A stretch of DNA of 47,378 nt from an uncultured Mycolicibacterium sp. (GCA_945957405.1 CAMFLL010000009.1:1-47378), one strand, 5' to 3'; shown: positions 1 through 9,517, numbered from the stretch's first letter. The notes: generated by a model from the letters alone, not told the origin. Program-made: numbers and translations.

Positions 1-3
1 CAG

Positions 4-42
4 CGATGTCCCGGGACTTCAGTGTCAACGATGTCCCGAGAC
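4..42. repeat. Direct repeat at left contig edge
   Basis: The 14-mer CGATGTCCCGGGAC at 4-17 recurs with one change at 29-42, a 25-base period. Each copy is itself partly palindromic. Repeats of this kind remind me of sequences beside IS481-like elements in actinobacteria, and assemblies often stop at insertion sequences. No transposase is visible, so an IS end is only a guess. Confidence 0.4.
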
Positions 43-88
43 AACACACGGCGCCCAGCGCCGGTGAGACTCCCCAAATCGCCGATGG

Positions 89-784
89 TCAGACGATCGC
101 GCGGATCGCTTCCTCGAATCCGATGACGTGGTCGCGGGCAATCGTGGCAGCGGCGTCGCCTTCGCCGGCGGCGATGGTGCGCAGCAATTGGGTGTGCTCA
201 CCGATGTGGCGCGCGACCGTCGGCATCCGGTCGAGAAAGAGGCAGAAGATACGGGTGGCCAGGTTGTCGTAGCGGATCAGCACATCCTCGAGATGTGGAT
301 TACCCGCCGCCCGGTACATGGCCCGGTGTACCCGCAGATCCCAGCGCATCAGTTCATGCCGGTCGGTCTTGCCGAATTCGAGCGTCTCGGTCCGATCTGC
401 CATCTCGAGCAGATGGGCTCGCACCGTTGCGGTGGCGTTCTCGGCGGCGGCTCGCGCCGCGACCGGCTCGAGGTTGACCCGGATCTGCGAGATGTGCCGC
501 AGGTCGGCCACATCGACACCGGTGGCGAACGTGCCGCGCCGCGGGAACGACACCACGAGGCGATCGGCCTCGAGCCGCTTGAGCGCTTCACGCACCGGAG
601 TGCGGCCCAGCTTGAGCTGGGCGGCGAGTTCGCTCTCGACGATGGCCTCGCTGGGGCGGATGTCGAGCATGATCAGCTTGTCCCGGATCACCAGATACGC
701 CTGGTCGGCGTACGACATCGACGAGACGGTCTCCGGATCGAGATCCTCGAAGGCCTCAAAGGCCTCGACACCCACAACACTCAC
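89..784 (-). CDS. GntR-family regulator, FCD (FadR) type
   Basis: A 231-residue transcription factor. The N-terminal winged helix (about residues 25-95) carries the typical GRTPVREALKRLE recognition region and the wing PRRGTFA. The C-terminal FCD effector domain shows the expected metal ligands: Asp and His in WDLRVHRAMY, His in GEHTQLL and His in RDHVIGF. The start is GTG with GGAAGGGA about ten bases upstream. It lies in tandem with a paralogue (853-1524) next to the glyA-sox operon. Its own promoter region holds the box TGATATATCA at 826-835. I infer that it controls methylated-glycine catabolism; the ligand is unknown. Confidence 0.88.
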   Translation of the reverse strand: MSVVGVEAFEAFEDLDPETVSSMSYADQAYLVIRDKLIMLDIRPSEAIVESELAAQLKLGRTPVREALKRLEADRLVVSFPRRGTFATGVDVADLRHISQIRVNLEPVAARAAAENATATVRAHLLEMADRTETLEFGKTDRHELMRWDLRVHRAMYRAAGNPHLEDVLIRYDNLATRIFCLFLDRMPTVARHIGEHTQLLRTIAAGEGDAAATIARDHVIGFEEAIRAIV

Positions 785-825
785 GGCGCGAATCCCTTCC
801 CACTGACCTGACCGTGCCCGGCCGA

Positions 826-835
826 TGATATATCA
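826..835. promoter_or_regulatory. TGATATATCA box upstream of first GntR gene
   Basis: A perfect 10-base palindrome TGATATATCA lies 42 bases upstream of the GntR start at 784. Exact or one-mismatch copies occur before glyA (1596), the third GntR gene (8832), folC (12873) and sdaA (14296). It is read as an operator for one of the local GntR proteins; the binding protein is inferred. Confidence 0.55.
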
Positions 836-852
836 GGGTTGGTGGCAACCCG

Positions 853-1524
853 CTACAGCAACGCCCTGACCGCCTGCTCGAAGCCGGTCACGTGGGCCAG
901 TGTCAGGTCGGCCGCGGTGTCCCCGTCGCCGGCGACGATGGCCTCCAGCAACGCAATGTGCTCACGGACGTGGCCGGCCACATCGGGGAGACGGTCGAGG
1001 AACAGACACCAGATCCGGGTGGCGTGCGCATCGAGGCTGACCAGGATCTGTTCCAGGTGCGGGTTGCCCGACGCGCGGTAGATCTCACGGTGCACACGCA
1101 CGTCGTGACGTAATACCTCGCGGGGGTCGTCGGCGTCGTCGATGCTCGCGATGGCGGCGGCCAAGGCCGTCAGCCGGGCGCGCGCCTCGGCTGTGGCTGT
1201 CCGGGCGGCCCGCGCCGCAGCGGTCGGTTCGAGCTGTTTACGGATCTCCGAGATGTCGGCCAGATCGGTCATATCGACCGCGGTGGCAAATGTGCCGCGG
1301 CGGGGATAGACCATCACGAGGCGGTCGCGTTCGAGCCGTTTGAGTGCTTCTCGGACATGGGCGCGGCCAACACCCAACTCGGTGGCCAGCTGGTCATCGT
1401 TGATGGGAGCGGTGGGGCGGATGTCGAGCATGACGAGCCGCTCCCGCAGGACCTCGTAGGCGCGGTCGGCGCTGGTCTCGGAACTTGTATCGGTGTCGGT
1501 GAACGACAGGTCGGCCAGACTCAT
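853..1524 (-). CDS. GntR-family regulator, FCD type, divergent from glyA
   Basis: A 223-residue paralogue of the neighbouring regulator. The winged helix (about residues 17-90) contains GRAHVREALKRLE, with Ala-His where most relatives have Thr-Pro. The FCD domain keeps all four expected ligands: Asp and His in HDVRVHREIY, His in REHIALL and His in LAHVTGF. The ATG start at 1524 is preceded by AGGAAGAGAG. The gene is transcribed away from glyA, and the 116-base gap between them holds a strong dyad and a TGATATAT box. This makes it the best candidate for the local regulator of glyA-sox, probably autoregulated. The effector (sarcosine, glycine or a relative) is a guess. Confidence 0.88.
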   Translation of the reverse strand: MSLADLSFTDTDTSSETSADRAYEVLRERLVMLDIRPTAPINDDQLATELGVGRAHVREALKRLERDRLVMVYPRRGTFATAVDMTDLADISEIRKQLEPTAAARAARTATAEARARLTALAAAIASIDDADDPREVLRHDVRVHREIYRASGNPHLEQILVSLDAHATRIWCLFLDRLPDVAGHVREHIALLEAIVAGDGDTAADLTLAHVTGFEQAVRALL

Positions 1525-1591
1525 CGCTGTTCTCTCTTCCTGCCCGACCCGTCCTATTGACGTGGTCGCATTCTGATCATAGTCTATCGCG

Positions 1592-1620
1592 CAGTTGATA
1601 TATTAGTTGTCAATCAACTG
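1592..1620. promoter_or_regulatory. Operator/promoter region of glyA-sox operon
   Basis: An 8-bp inverted repeat CAGTTGAT-N13-ATCAACTG spans 1592-1620. Its left arm runs into TGATATATTA (1596-1605), one base from the palindrome TGATATATCA seen before other genes of the locus. A second dyad AGTTG-N5-CAACT (1605-1619) is nested inside. The element lies 20 bases before the glyA start, where a bound regulator could block or recruit polymerase. It may serve both glyA and the divergent GntR gene. Confidence 0.6.
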
Positions 1621-1640
1621 GAATGCCAGGAAGGTTTCAC

Positions 1641-2963
1641 ATGACTGTCGACACTGCCGCCCCCGCCGCGGCCGCCAACCCTGTTCTCAGCGAGACGCTC
1701 GCTGAGCTCGATCCCGAGGTGCACCGCGCGATCACCGATGAACTGCTTCGCCAGCAGAACACCCTGGAGATGATCGCCAGCGAGAACTTCGCGCCGCTGG
1801 CCGTCATGCAGGCACAGGGTTCGGTGCTGACGAACAAGTACGCGGAGGGTTATCCCGGGCGCCGCTATTACGGCGGATGCGAACACGTCGATGTCACCGA
1901 ACAACTCGCGATCGACCGGCTCAAGAGCCTGTTCGGCGCCGAATACGCCAACGTGCAACCGCATTCGGGTGCCCAGGCCAACGCGGCCGCCATGGCTGCG
2001 CTGCTGTCCCCCGGCGACACGATCCTCGGGCTGGCGCTGCCGCACGGGGGGCATCTCACCCACGGCATGAAACTCAACTTCTCCGGAAAGCTCTACGACG
2101 TCGCCGCCTACCACGTCACCGAGGACGACCACCGCGTCGACATGGCCGAGGTCGAGCGGCTGGCCCGGGAGCGGCGGCCCAAGCTGATCATGGCCGGATG
2201 GTCGGCCTATCCGCGCCAGCTGGACTTCGCCGAGTTCCGGCGCATCGCCGACGAGGTCGGCGCCTACCTGATGGTCGACATGGCGCACTTCGCCGGCCTG
2301 GTAGCCGCCGGACTGCATCCGAGCCCCGTCCCCCACGCACATGTCGTCACCTCCACCACGCACAAGACCCTGGGCGGACCCCGCGGCGGCGTCATCCTCA
2401 CCAACGACGAGGCGCTGGCCAAGAAGTTCAATTCCTCGGTGTTCCCGGGCCAGCAGGGTGGGCCGCTCGAACACGTCATCGCCGCCAAGGCCGTGTCGTT
2501 CAGGCTCGCGGCACAGCCCGAGTTCCGGGAGCGCCAGCAGCGCACGCTGGACGCGGCCAAGATCCTCGCCGACCGCCTCCTGGCCGACGATTCCCGCGCC
2601 GCGGGCATCAATGTGGTCTCCGGTGGCACCGACGTGCACCTGGTGCTGGTGGACCTGCGCGAATCCGAACTGGACGGCAAGCAGGCCGAGGACCGGTTGC
2701 ACCGTGTCGGAATCACCGTGAACCGCAACGCCGTTCCGTTCGACCCCCGCCCGCCGATGGTGAGCTCGGGTGTGCGGATCGGCACGGCGGCGCTGACCAC
2801 CCGCGGTTTCGACCTCGACGCCTTCCGTGAGGTCGCCGACATCATCAGCCTCGCACTGCGGCCCGACACCGACGACGACGCGCTTGACGCGTTGCGCGGC
2901 CGGGTCGACGTCCTTGCCCAGCGTTTCCCGCTCTACCCGAATCTGACGGAGGCCTCGCTGTGA
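1641..2963 (+). CDS. glyA: Serine hydroxymethyltransferase, sox-operon paralogue
   Basis: A 440-residue PLP enzyme interconverting glycine plus 5,10-methylene-THF with serine plus THF. Visible hallmarks are MIASENFAP near the N-terminus, YPGRRYYGG, the PLP lysine in [13 protein letters not shown], and [13 protein letters not shown]. The start at 1641 follows AGGAAGG with a 6-base gap; an ATG at 1623 is in frame but lacks this ribosome site. It is first gene of the operon, and its stop overlaps the soxB GTG. Here it most likely joins the glycine and methylene-THF released by sarcosine oxidase into serine for the SdaA encoded downstream. A housekeeping glyA probably exists elsewhere. Confidence 0.95.
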   Translation: MTVDTAAPAAAANPVLSETLAELDPEVHRAITDELLRQQNTLEMIASENFAPLAVMQAQGSVLTNKYAEGYPGRRYYGGCEHVDVTEQLAIDRLKSLFGAEYANVQPHSGAQANAAAMAALLSPGDTILGLALPHGGHLTHGMKLNFSGKLYDVAAYHVTEDDHRVDMAEVERLARERRPKLIMAGWSAYPRQLDFAEFRRIADEVGAYLMVDMAHFAGLVAAGLHPSPVPHAHVVTSTTHKTLGGPRGGVILTNDEALAKKFNSSVFPGQQGGPLEHVIAAKAVSFRLAAQPEFRERQQRTLDAAKILADRLLADDSRAAGINVVSGGTDVHLVLVDLRESELDGKQAEDRLHRVGITVNRNAVPFDPRPPMVSSGVRIGTAALTTRGFDLDAFREVADIISLALRPDTDDDALDALRGRVDVLAQRFPLYPNLTEASL

Positions 2964-4189
2964 CCACTCCACCCGGCGCACACCTGCCCGACCACCCCGA
3001 GTTCCTCTGGCGCACACCGGAACCGAAGAAGACCTACGACGTCGTCATCGTCGGTGGCGGCGGGCACGGCTTGGCGACGGCGCACTACCTGGCCAAGAAC
3101 CATGGCATCACCAATGTGGCGGTATTGGAACGGGGTTGGCTCGCCGGCGGCAACATGGCCCGCAACACCACCCTGATCCGGTCCAACTATCTGTGGGATG
3201 AGAGCTCGCTGATCTACGAGCACGCGCTCAAACTGTGGGAGGGCCTCGAGGAGGATCTCGGCTACCCGATCCTGTTCAGCCAGCGCGGCGTGCTCAACCT
3301 CGCCCACAGCCTGCAGGACGTTCGCGACAGCGTGCGCCGGGTCGAGGCCAACAAACTCAACGGCATCGACGCCCAGTGGGTCGATCCCGACGAGGCCAAG
3401 AAACTGTGCCCGATCGTCAACATCTCCGGCGACATCCGCTATCCCGTGCTCGGTGCGACGTACCAGCCGCGGGCCGGTATCGCCAAACACGATTACGTCG
3501 CATGGGGTTTCGCTCGCCGGGCCGACGAGGCCGGTATCGACATCATCCAGAACTGCGAGGTCACCGGTTTCGTCACCGATGGTGATCGCGTGACCGGGGT
3601 GCGCACCACCCGCGGTGACATCGGCGCCGGCCGGGTCGCACTGTGCGCGGCTGGTCACACCTCCACGCTGACCGACATGCTGGGCATCCGTACCCCGCTG
3701 CAGAGCCATCCGCTGCAGGCCCTGGTGTCCGAGCTCCTCGAGCCGGTGCACCCGACCATCGTGATGTCGAACGCGGTGCACGTCTATGTATCCCAGGCGC
3801 ACAAGGGCGAACTCGTGATGGGCGCAGGTGTCGACTCGTACAACGGTTACGGCCAGCGCGGGGCGTTCCACATCATCGAACGGCAGATGGCCGCGGCTGT
3901 CGAGCTGTTCCCGGTGTTCGCCCGCGCGCACCTGCTGCGGACCTGGGCCGGCATCGTCGACGTCTGCCCCGACGCCTCCCCGATCGTCGGGCGCACGCCG
4001 TACGAGAACCTGTACCTCAATGCCGGTTGGGGCACAGGCGGGTTCAAGGCGACCCCAGGTATCGGCTGGTGCCTGGCCGACACCATCGCCAATGACGAAC
4101 CACACCAATACATCGCACCATTCGGCCTCGATCGCTTCGTCAGCGGTGCGCTGGTCGACGAACACGGCGCCGCCGGCGTCGCGCACTGA
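2960..4189 (+). CDS. soxB: Heterotetrameric sarcosine oxidase, beta subunit
   Basis: A 409-residue flavoprotein subunit that oxidises the N-methyl group of sarcosine. The N-terminal dinucleotide fold [13 protein letters not shown] binds FAD. The motif [13 protein letters not shown] is typical of SoxB. His177 in AKHDYVAWG matches the histidine that carries covalent FMN in the family (numbered about 172-173 in characterised enzymes). The C-terminal part has SPIVGRTP and [12 protein letters not shown]. The GTG start overlaps the glyA stop as GTGA, implying translational coupling; soxD follows after 13 bases. Length is normal. Confidence 0.96.
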   Translation: MTTPPGAHLPDHPEFLWRTPEPKKTYDVVIVGGGGHGLATAHYLAKNHGITNVAVLERGWLAGGNMARNTTLIRSNYLWDESSLIYEHALKLWEGLEEDLGYPILFSQRGVLNLAHSLQDVRDSVRRVEANKLNGIDAQWVDPDEAKKLCPIVNISGDIRYPVLGATYQPRAGIAKHDYVAWGFARRADEAGIDIIQNCEVTGFVTDGDRVTGVRTTRGDIGAGRVALCAAGHTSTLTDMLGIRTPLQSHPLQALVSELLEPVHPTIVMSNAVHVYVSQAHKGELVMGAGVDSYNGYGQRGAFHIIERQMAAAVELFPVFARAHLLRTWAGIVDVCPDASPIVGRTPYENLYLNAGWGTGGFKATPGIGWCLADTIANDEPHQYIAPFGLDRFVSGALVDEHGAAGVAH

Positions 4190-4202
4190 GGAGAGCACAC
4201 CC

Positions 4203-4478
4203 ATGCAAATCATCGAATGCCCGTGGTGCGGACCGCGCGAGGAAACCGAATTCCATTACGGCGGAGAGGCACACGTCGCCTACCCCGCAGATCCGCAGGC
4301 CCTGTCCGACGAGGAATGGGCGCACTACGTGTTCTTCCGCAAGAACCCCAAGGGTGTCTTCGCCGAGCGTTGGAGCCACAACGCCGGCTGCCGCCGCTGG
4401 TTCAACGCGCTGCGTGACACCGCCACCTACCGATTCCAGGGCGTCTACCGCCTCGACGAGCAGAAGCCGACGATCTGA
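4203..4478 (+). CDS. soxD: Sarcosine oxidase, delta subunit
   Basis: A 91-residue zinc-binding structural subunit of the sarcosine oxidase complex. Cys6 and Cys9 (ECPWCG), with His59 and Cys63 (SHNAGC), form the expected zinc site. The family features AYP near residue 26 and FRKNPKG near residue 45 are present. The ATG at 4203 is preceded by GAGGAG. The stop overlaps the soxA start as TGATG. The start lies inside a longer in-frame reading frame, whose upstream part overlaps soxB and is not coding. Confidence 0.95.
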   Translation: MQIIECPWCGPREETEFHYGGEAHVAYPADPQALSDEEWAHYVFFRKNPKGVFAERWSHNAGCRRWFNALRDTATYRFQGVYRLDEQKPTI

Positions 4479-7354
4479 TGAATGCACCACTGCGCACCGC
4501 GACCGGCGGCCGCATCGACCGTGACGCCACCTACTCCTTCACTTTCAACGACCGCGAGTACACCGGCCATGCCGGTGACACGTTGGCCTCGGCGCTGCTC
4601 GCCAACGGCGTGCATCAGGTGACCACCAGCATCAAGCTGGGCCGCCCCCGCGGTTTCACCGCTGCCTGGGCCGAGGACACCGGCGGGCTGGTGCAGATCG
4701 AGGCACCGTTCCCCGAGCCGATGCTGCTCGCGACCACCGTCGAACTCTTCGACGGCCTTGCGGCACGGGGTATCCCGGGTCAAGGCCGCCTCGCCGAGAT
4801 CGCCGACACCGCGAAGTACGACGCCACCCACGTGCATGCCGACGTGCTGGTGGCCGGCGCGGGTCCGGCGGGCCTGGCGGCCGCGCTGACCGCCGCCCGG
4901 TCCGGTGCACGCGTCGTCCTGATCGACGAGCAGAGCGAACCGGGCGGTGCCCTGCTGGGTGACACCGACACCATCGAGGGCCGGCCGGCGCTCGACTGGG
5001 TAGCCGATGCCGTCGCCGAACTCGCGAACCATCCCGACGTGCTGCATCTGCAGCGCACGACCGCCTTCGGACATTACGACGACGGTTTTGTGCTCGCTCT
5101 GCAGCGGCGCACCGATCATCTGGGCGCCGAGGCACCCGCGGCGATCAGCCGGCAACGAGTCTGGCGCATCCGGGCCCGTCACATCGTGGTCGCCGCGGGC
5201 GCTCACGAACGGCCCGTCGTCTTCACCGACAACGACCGGCCCGGCATCATGCTGGCCAATGCGGCCCGCACCTTCCTGCACCGCTACGGCGTCAAGGTCG
5301 GTGAGAAGGCCGTGGTGTTCACCACCAACGACAGCGCCTACGCGGCGGCCTTCGACCTGCACGACGCCGGTGTGTGGATCAACGCCGTCGTGGACGCGCG
5401 CAGCGAGGTGCCCCAGGACCTGCTCGACGCATGCGCGGCCCGCGATATCGCGGTGCACGCCGGGTCGGTGGTCTGCGGCACCCGCGGCGAGGCGCGGGTC
5501 ACCCATGCGCTGGTCTCCGGTGCCGCCGAGAGCCCCTCATCGGCGCTGGCCCTCGACTGCGATGTACTGCTGATCAGCGGCGGCTGGAACCCGGCCGTCC
5601 ATCTGTTCAGCCAGGCGCGCGGAAAGCTGCGCTACGACGAGGCGCTCGGTGCCTTCGTGCCGGCCGAACAACTCGACGGCGTCAGTGTCGTCGGATCGGC
5701 GGCCGGCGTCTTCGATCTGCCGGGTTGTCTGCGCAGCGGTCGCGAGGCCACCGCCAACGCCGTGACCGGTCTCGGTTTCACCGCCTCCGCCGAACCCGCT
5801 GCGGGCGAGTCGGATTCGGCTCGTGCGACCACACCAGGCCTGGTGATGTGGCGGGTGGCCGACACCGCGGGCGCGGCGCGGCAGTTTGTCGACGTCCAGC
5901 GTGATGCCACGGTGGCCGACCTGGTCCGCGCGGTGGGTGCCGGGATGCGATCGATGGAGCACATCAAGCGCTACACCACCATCGGGACCGCCCACGACCA
6001 GGGCAAGACATCGGGTGTGGTGGCATCGGGGATCACCTCCGAACTGCTCGACGCACCAATGGAAGATCTCGGTGTCACGACGTTCCGGCCGCCCTACACG
6101 CCGGTGGCGTTCGCGGCGCTGGCGGGGCGTAGCCGCGGGCGGCAGTTCGATCCCGAGCGGGTGACGGCGGTCCACGAGTGGCATGTCGCGCGTGGTGCCG
6201 TGTTCGAGGACGTCGGTCAGTGGAAGCGCCCGCGCTACTACCCGCTAGACCGGGGCGGAGCCGCGGAAGAAAGCATGGAGGCCGCGGTCCTGCGCGAATG
6301 CGCCGCAGTGCGTGGCGGTGTCGGCATCCTGGACGGTTCGACCCTCGGCAAGATCGACGTGCAGGGTCCTGATTCCGGCCAGTTCCTCGACATGCTCTAC
6401 ACGAACATGATGAGCACCCTGAAGGTCGGCATGGTGCGCTACGGCGTGATGTGCGGTGTCGACGGCATGGTCATCGACGACGGCACCGTGATGCGGTTGG
6501 CCGACGACCGGTATCAGGCGTTCACCACCACCGGCGGGGCCGCCCACATCCTGGACTGGATGGAGGAGTGGCTGCAGACCGAGTGGCCCCACCTGCGGGT
6601 ACGGCTCACGTCGGTCACCGAGCAATGGCACACCTTCCCCGTGGTGGGACCCAAGTCCCGCGACGTCGTCGGTGCGGTGTTCGGCGACCTGGACGTCAGC
6701 AATGACGCATTCCCGTTCATGGCGTGGCGCGACACCACCATCGACGGTGTGCACGTACGGGTGGGCCGCGTGAGCTTCTCCGGCGAACTGGCCTATGAAG
6801 TCAACGTGATGGGCTGGTATGCAACCGCGGTGTGGGAGAAGCTGATGGCCGCCGGGGAACGCTACGGCATCACGCCGTACGGCACCGAGACCATGCACGT
6901 GCTGCGCGCCGAGAAGGGCTACCCGATCATCGGGCAGGACACCGACGGCACCATCACGCCGCAGGACCTCGGCATGAGCTGGGCCGTGTCGAAGAAGAAA
7001 CCCGATTTCATCGGTAAGCGGTCCTTCACCCGCAGCGAGAACCTCAACCCCCTGCGCAAACAGTTCGTCGGACTACTGCCGGTCGACGCCGAGACGGTGC
7101 TGCCCGAGGGCGCCCAGATCGTCGAGACCCCGGTCGACGGTGTGTTGCCGCCGGCACCGGTGCCCATGCTCGGCCATGTCACGTCGAGTTACCGCAGCGC
7201 CGAACTGGGTCGGCCATTCGCGCTGGCACTCGTCAAGGGCGGACACGCCCGCATCGGAGAAACCCTCACCGTTCCGGTGGACGGCACCCTGGTGGCCGTC
7301 GAGGTCACCGGATCCGTTCTCGTCGATCCCGAAGGAGCACGCCGCGATGGCTGA
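4478..7354 (+). CDS. soxA: Sarcosine oxidase, alpha subunit
   Basis: A 958-residue subunit. An N-terminal ferredoxin-like domain (about residues 15-100) has no cysteines, as is usual for SoxA, so no Fe-S cluster is expected there. A dinucleotide-binding domain follows, with GAGPAGLAAAL at residue 127. The C-terminal GcvT-like half (about residues 570-950) binds tetrahydrofolate and collects the oxidised methyl group as 5,10-methylene-THF. Length and order of domains are normal. It overlaps soxD by one base and soxG by eight. The folate-binding half makes the downstream folP and the nearby folC metabolically relevant. Confidence 0.96.
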   Translation: MNAPLRTATGGRIDRDATYSFTFNDREYTGHAGDTLASALLANGVHQVTTSIKLGRPRGFTAAWAEDTGGLVQIEAPFPEPMLLATTVELFDGLAARGIPGQGRLAEIADTAKYDATHVHADVLVAGAGPAGLAAALTAARSGARVVLIDEQSEPGGALLGDTDTIEGRPALDWVADAVAELANHPDVLHLQRTTAFGHYDDGFVLALQRRTDHLGAEAPAAISRQRVWRIRARHIVVAAGAHERPVVFTDNDRPGIMLANAARTFLHRYGVKVGEKAVVFTTNDSAYAAAFDLHDAGVWINAVVDARSEVPQDLLDACAARDIAVHAGSVVCGTRGEARVTHALVSGAAESPSSALALDCDVLLISGGWNPAVHLFSQARGKLRYDEALGAFVPAEQLDGVSVVGSAAGVFDLPGCLRSGREATANAVTGLGFTASAEPAAGESDSARATTPGLVMWRVADTAGAARQFVDVQRDATVADLVRAVGAGMRSMEHIKRYTTIGTAHDQGKTSGVVASGITSELLDAPMEDLGVTTFRPPYTPVAFAALAGRSRGRQFDPERVTAVHEWHVARGAVFEDVGQWKRPRYYPLDRGGAAEESMEAAVLRECAAVRGGVGILDGSTLGKIDVQGPDSGQFLDMLYTNMMSTLKVGMVRYGVMCGVDGMVIDDGTVMRLADDRYQAFTTTGGAAHILDWMEEWLQTEWPHLRVRLTSVTEQWHTFPVVGPKSRDVVGAVFGDLDVSNDAFPFMAWRDTTIDGVHVRVGRVSFSGELAYEVNVMGWYATAVWEKLMAAGERYGITPYGTETMHVLRAEKGYPIIGQDTDGTITPQDLGMSWAVSKKKPDFIGKRSFTRSENLNPLRKQFVGLLPVDAETVLPEGAQIVETPVDGVLPPAPVPMLGHVTSSYRSAELGRPFALALVKGGHARIGETLTVPVDGTLVAVEVTGSVLVDPEGARRDG

Positions 7355-7940
7355 CACCCTCACCCGCCGAAGCCCACTGCAGGAGTGGAAGTCCCGGTTC
7401 GCCGGGCTGCCCGCCTCGGTGCGCATCGACGAGGAACCATTCGTCTCGATGATCGATCTGTGGGTCGATCCGAGTGGACCCGGCGGCCCGGCGGCGTCCG
7501 ACGCCCTTGGCATCGACGCACTGCCCACCAATTCCGCTGTCGCGGTGCCGGGTTCGGATTCCGCCGTGATCTGGTTCGGCCCGCAGGAGTGGCTGGTCAC
7601 CTCGGCCGGCCGCCCCGCCGAGGCGCTGGAAGCCCAGCTGCGGGAGGCGGTCGGCGGACACGGCGGGGCCGCCGTCGACGTCTCGGCACAGCGGACCACC
7701 ATCCGGTTACGTGGCGAGCATGCGCGCGCGGTGTTGGCCAAAGGCTGTTCCCTGGACCTGCATCCGGCGGTGTTCGGCGCCGGGGCGGCCGCCCAGACCG
7801 TGCTCGGCCTGGCCGCGGTGGTGCTGACGGCGTTGGACGACAACGGAACGGACTACCGGATCCTGGTCCGGTCGTCGTTCGCCGGTCACCTGGCGGACTG
7901 GCTGATCGACGCCGCCGAGGAATTCGGCGTCGACTGGTGA
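7347..7940 (+). CDS. soxG: Sarcosine oxidase, gamma subunit
   Basis: A 197-residue subunit with the GcvT-like fold. Typical stretches are RSPLQEW at the N-terminus, WFGPQEWLV mid-protein, AVDVSAQRTTIRL, and the block LAKGCSLDLHP. It completes the BDAG tetramer. The ATG at 7347 is preceded by GAAGGAG and overlaps the end of soxA; its stop overlaps the start of the folP gene (TGATG). An in-frame upstream extension from 7140 overlaps soxA and has no ribosome site, so it is rejected. Confidence 0.95.
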   Translation: MADTLTRRSPLQEWKSRFAGLPASVRIDEEPFVSMIDLWVDPSGPGGPAASDALGIDALPTNSAVAVPGSDSAVIWFGPQEWLVTSAGRPAEALEAQLREAVGGHGGAAVDVSAQRTTIRLRGEHARAVLAKGCSLDLHPAVFGAGAAAQTVLGLAAVVLTALDDNGTDYRILVRSSFAGHLADWLIDAAEEFGVDW

Positions 7941-8818
7941 TGACGACGGTGACGGCCGGTGCGCGGGATCGCCTCGTGCGCCGGCTCGCCGACCCCGCGG
8001 TTCTGGTGTGCGGCATCGTCAACGTCACACCGGACTCGTTCTGCGGCGCCGGCCGCTGCCCCGACCAGGAGGACGCCGTCGAGCATGCGCGCACCCTGAT
8101 CGCGCAGGGTGCCGAAATGCTCGACATCGGAGGCGAATCGACGCGCCCGGGGTCCCATCCGCCGTCGGTCGCCGAGGAGATCGCGCGCGTCGTGCCGGTC
8201 ATCGACACGCTCGCGCGCACCACGTCCGTGGCGATCTCGGTCGACACCTCGCGGCCGGAGGTGATGCGCGAGGCGGTGGCCGCGGGTGCGGTGATGATCA
8301 ACGACATTCGCGCACTGCGCATGGGTGGGGCGTTGGAAACCGCAGCGCGCCTTGATGTCCCGGTATGTCTCATGCACATGCAGGGCGAGCCGAGCACGAT
8401 GCAGAACGCGCCCACCTATTACGACGTGGTGGCCGAGGTGCGCAGGTTCCTGCTCAGCCGGGTCGATGCCTTCCGCGCCGCCGGTATCCCTGCCGCACAC
8501 CTGGTGCTCGACCCGGGCTTCGGGTTCGGCAAAACCCTGGACCACAACCTGGCGCTGCTCGTGGCGCTGCGTTCGCTCACCGGCACCGGTTTTCCGGTGA
8601 TGGCGGGCCTGTCCCGCAAGAGCATGCTCGGCGCCATCACCGGACGCGATGTCGCCGACCGGCTGCCGGCCTCGGTGGCCGCCGCGGTGATCGCGGCCCA
8701 GCAGGGAGCCGCCATCCTGCGTGTCCACGACGTCGCGGCGACGGTGGACGCCGTCGCCGTCGCGAGCGCGGTCGACACCGCGAGGGCAAGAGTGCCCAAA
8801 TACCCGCAACTGATGTAG
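7940..8818 (+). CDS. folP: Dihydropteroate synthase paralogue in sox operon
   Basis: A 292-residue TIM-barrel enzyme that joins p-aminobenzoate to dihydropterin pyrophosphate in folate synthesis. The key motifs are intact: GIVNVTPDSF, DIGGESTRPG, the Asn-Asp of MINDIRA, LDPGFGFGKT, GLSRKSML and LRVHDVAA. Nothing suggests loss of activity. It starts on the last base of soxG (TGATG), so it is translationally coupled to sarcosine oxidase. This placement suggests extra folate is made when methyl groups are oxidised. A housekeeping folP in a folE-folB-folK cluster is expected elsewhere, so this is probably a pathway-specific copy. Confidence 0.92.
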   Translation: MTTVTAGARDRLVRRLADPAVLVCGIVNVTPDSFCGAGRCPDQEDAVEHARTLIAQGAEMLDIGGESTRPGSHPPSVAEEIARVVPVIDTLARTTSVAISVDTSRPEVMREAVAAGAVMINDIRALRMGGALETAARLDVPVCLMHMQGEPSTMQNAPTYYDVVAEVRRFLLSRVDAFRAAGIPAAHLVLDPGFGFGKTLDHNLALLVALRSLTGTGFPVMAGLSRKSMLGAITGRDVADRLPASVAAAVIAAQQGAAILRVHDVAATVDAVAVASAVDTARARVPKYPQLM

Positions 8819-8831
8819 CGTCGATACGCAC

Positions 8832-8864
8832 TGATATCTCAGTTCAGTTGCGCTGTGTATCAAC
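8832..8864. promoter_or_regulatory. Operator-like elements before third GntR gene
   Basis: TGATATCTCA (8832-8841) differs by one base from the locus box TGATATATCA and lies within the inverted repeat ACTGA-N4-TCAGT. A TATCAAC half-site follows at 8858-8864, just before the ribosome site AGGAGG (8865-8870). The same TATCAAC/GTTGATA half-site occurs before glyA and sdaA. Autoregulation is inferred. Confidence 0.5.
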
Positions 8865-8876
8865 AGGAGGTTCGGG

Positions 8877-9506
8877 ATGGCCGGTGCGCCCTTGCTGTCC
8901 GACCAGGCCTATGACGCCATCCGCGACAAGATCGTCTCGCTGGAGATCCCGCCGGGTGCTCCCATCGAGGAGGAGCAGCTCGCGGCGGAACTCGGTGTCG
9001 GGCGCACGCCCGTCCGGGAAGCGATCAAACGGTTGGCGCACCGCCGTCTGGTGGTCGTGTATCCCCGCAGCGGCAGCTTTGCGGCCGACCTGCACCCGGC
9101 GGACCTGGAAGCGCTGTGCGACATGCGGGAGCGCCTCGAGGGGCTGGCCGCCGAGCGGGCCGCCGGCGAGGCCACCTACGAAGAACGCCAGGAACTGCGC
9201 GGCATCCTCGACGAACTGGTGGCATGCGACGACCCGGCGGTACTACTCGGTCTCGACGTGGTGGTGCACCGCGCCGTGCACCGGATGGCGCACAATCCGT
9301 ACCTGCTCGACGTGCTGACGCAGAGCCTGGACCTGTCGTTGCGGATGTGGAATCTCGCCAACGAGCGCCTGCCCGACCTCAACCATCATGTGCACGGTCA
9401 GACCGAAGTGCTGCAGGCCATCCTGGACCGTGACAGCGACCGGGCGCGCCAGCTGGCCGAGGCACACGTCCGCGAATTCGAGGACGACATCCGCAAGATG
9501 TTCTGA
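8877..9506 (+). CDS. GntR-family regulator, FCD type, altered metal site
   Basis: A 209-residue third paralogue. The winged helix (residues 5-75) has GRTPVREAIKRLAH and the wing PRSGSFA. The FCD domain keeps Asp and His in GLDVVVHRAV and a late His in EAHVREF. Where the two upstream paralogues read EH(T/I)xLL, this protein reads GQTEVLQ, so the third metal-ligand histidine is Gln. Effector or metal binding may therefore differ. AGGAGG lies six bases before the ATG. It follows folP by 58 bases but has its own operator-like promoter. It converges on mscR with an 11-base gap. Confidence 0.88.
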   Translation: MAGAPLLSDQAYDAIRDKIVSLEIPPGAPIEEEQLAAELGVGRTPVREAIKRLAHRRLVVVYPRSGSFAADLHPADLEALCDMRERLEGLAAERAAGEATYEERQELRGILDELVACDDPAVLLGLDVVVHRAVHRMAHNPYLLDVLTQSLDLSLRMWNLANERLPDLNHHVHGQTEVLQAILDRDSDRARQLAEAHVREFEDDIRKMF

Positions 9507-9517
9507 CGGCGGTCAGC

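Noticed and set aside
1614..3017. 467-codon minus-strand frame opposite glyA
   Set aside because: It is antisense to a clear serine hydroxymethyltransferase; the translated sequence is low-complexity Gly/Val/Arg/Asp and recognisable as nothing.
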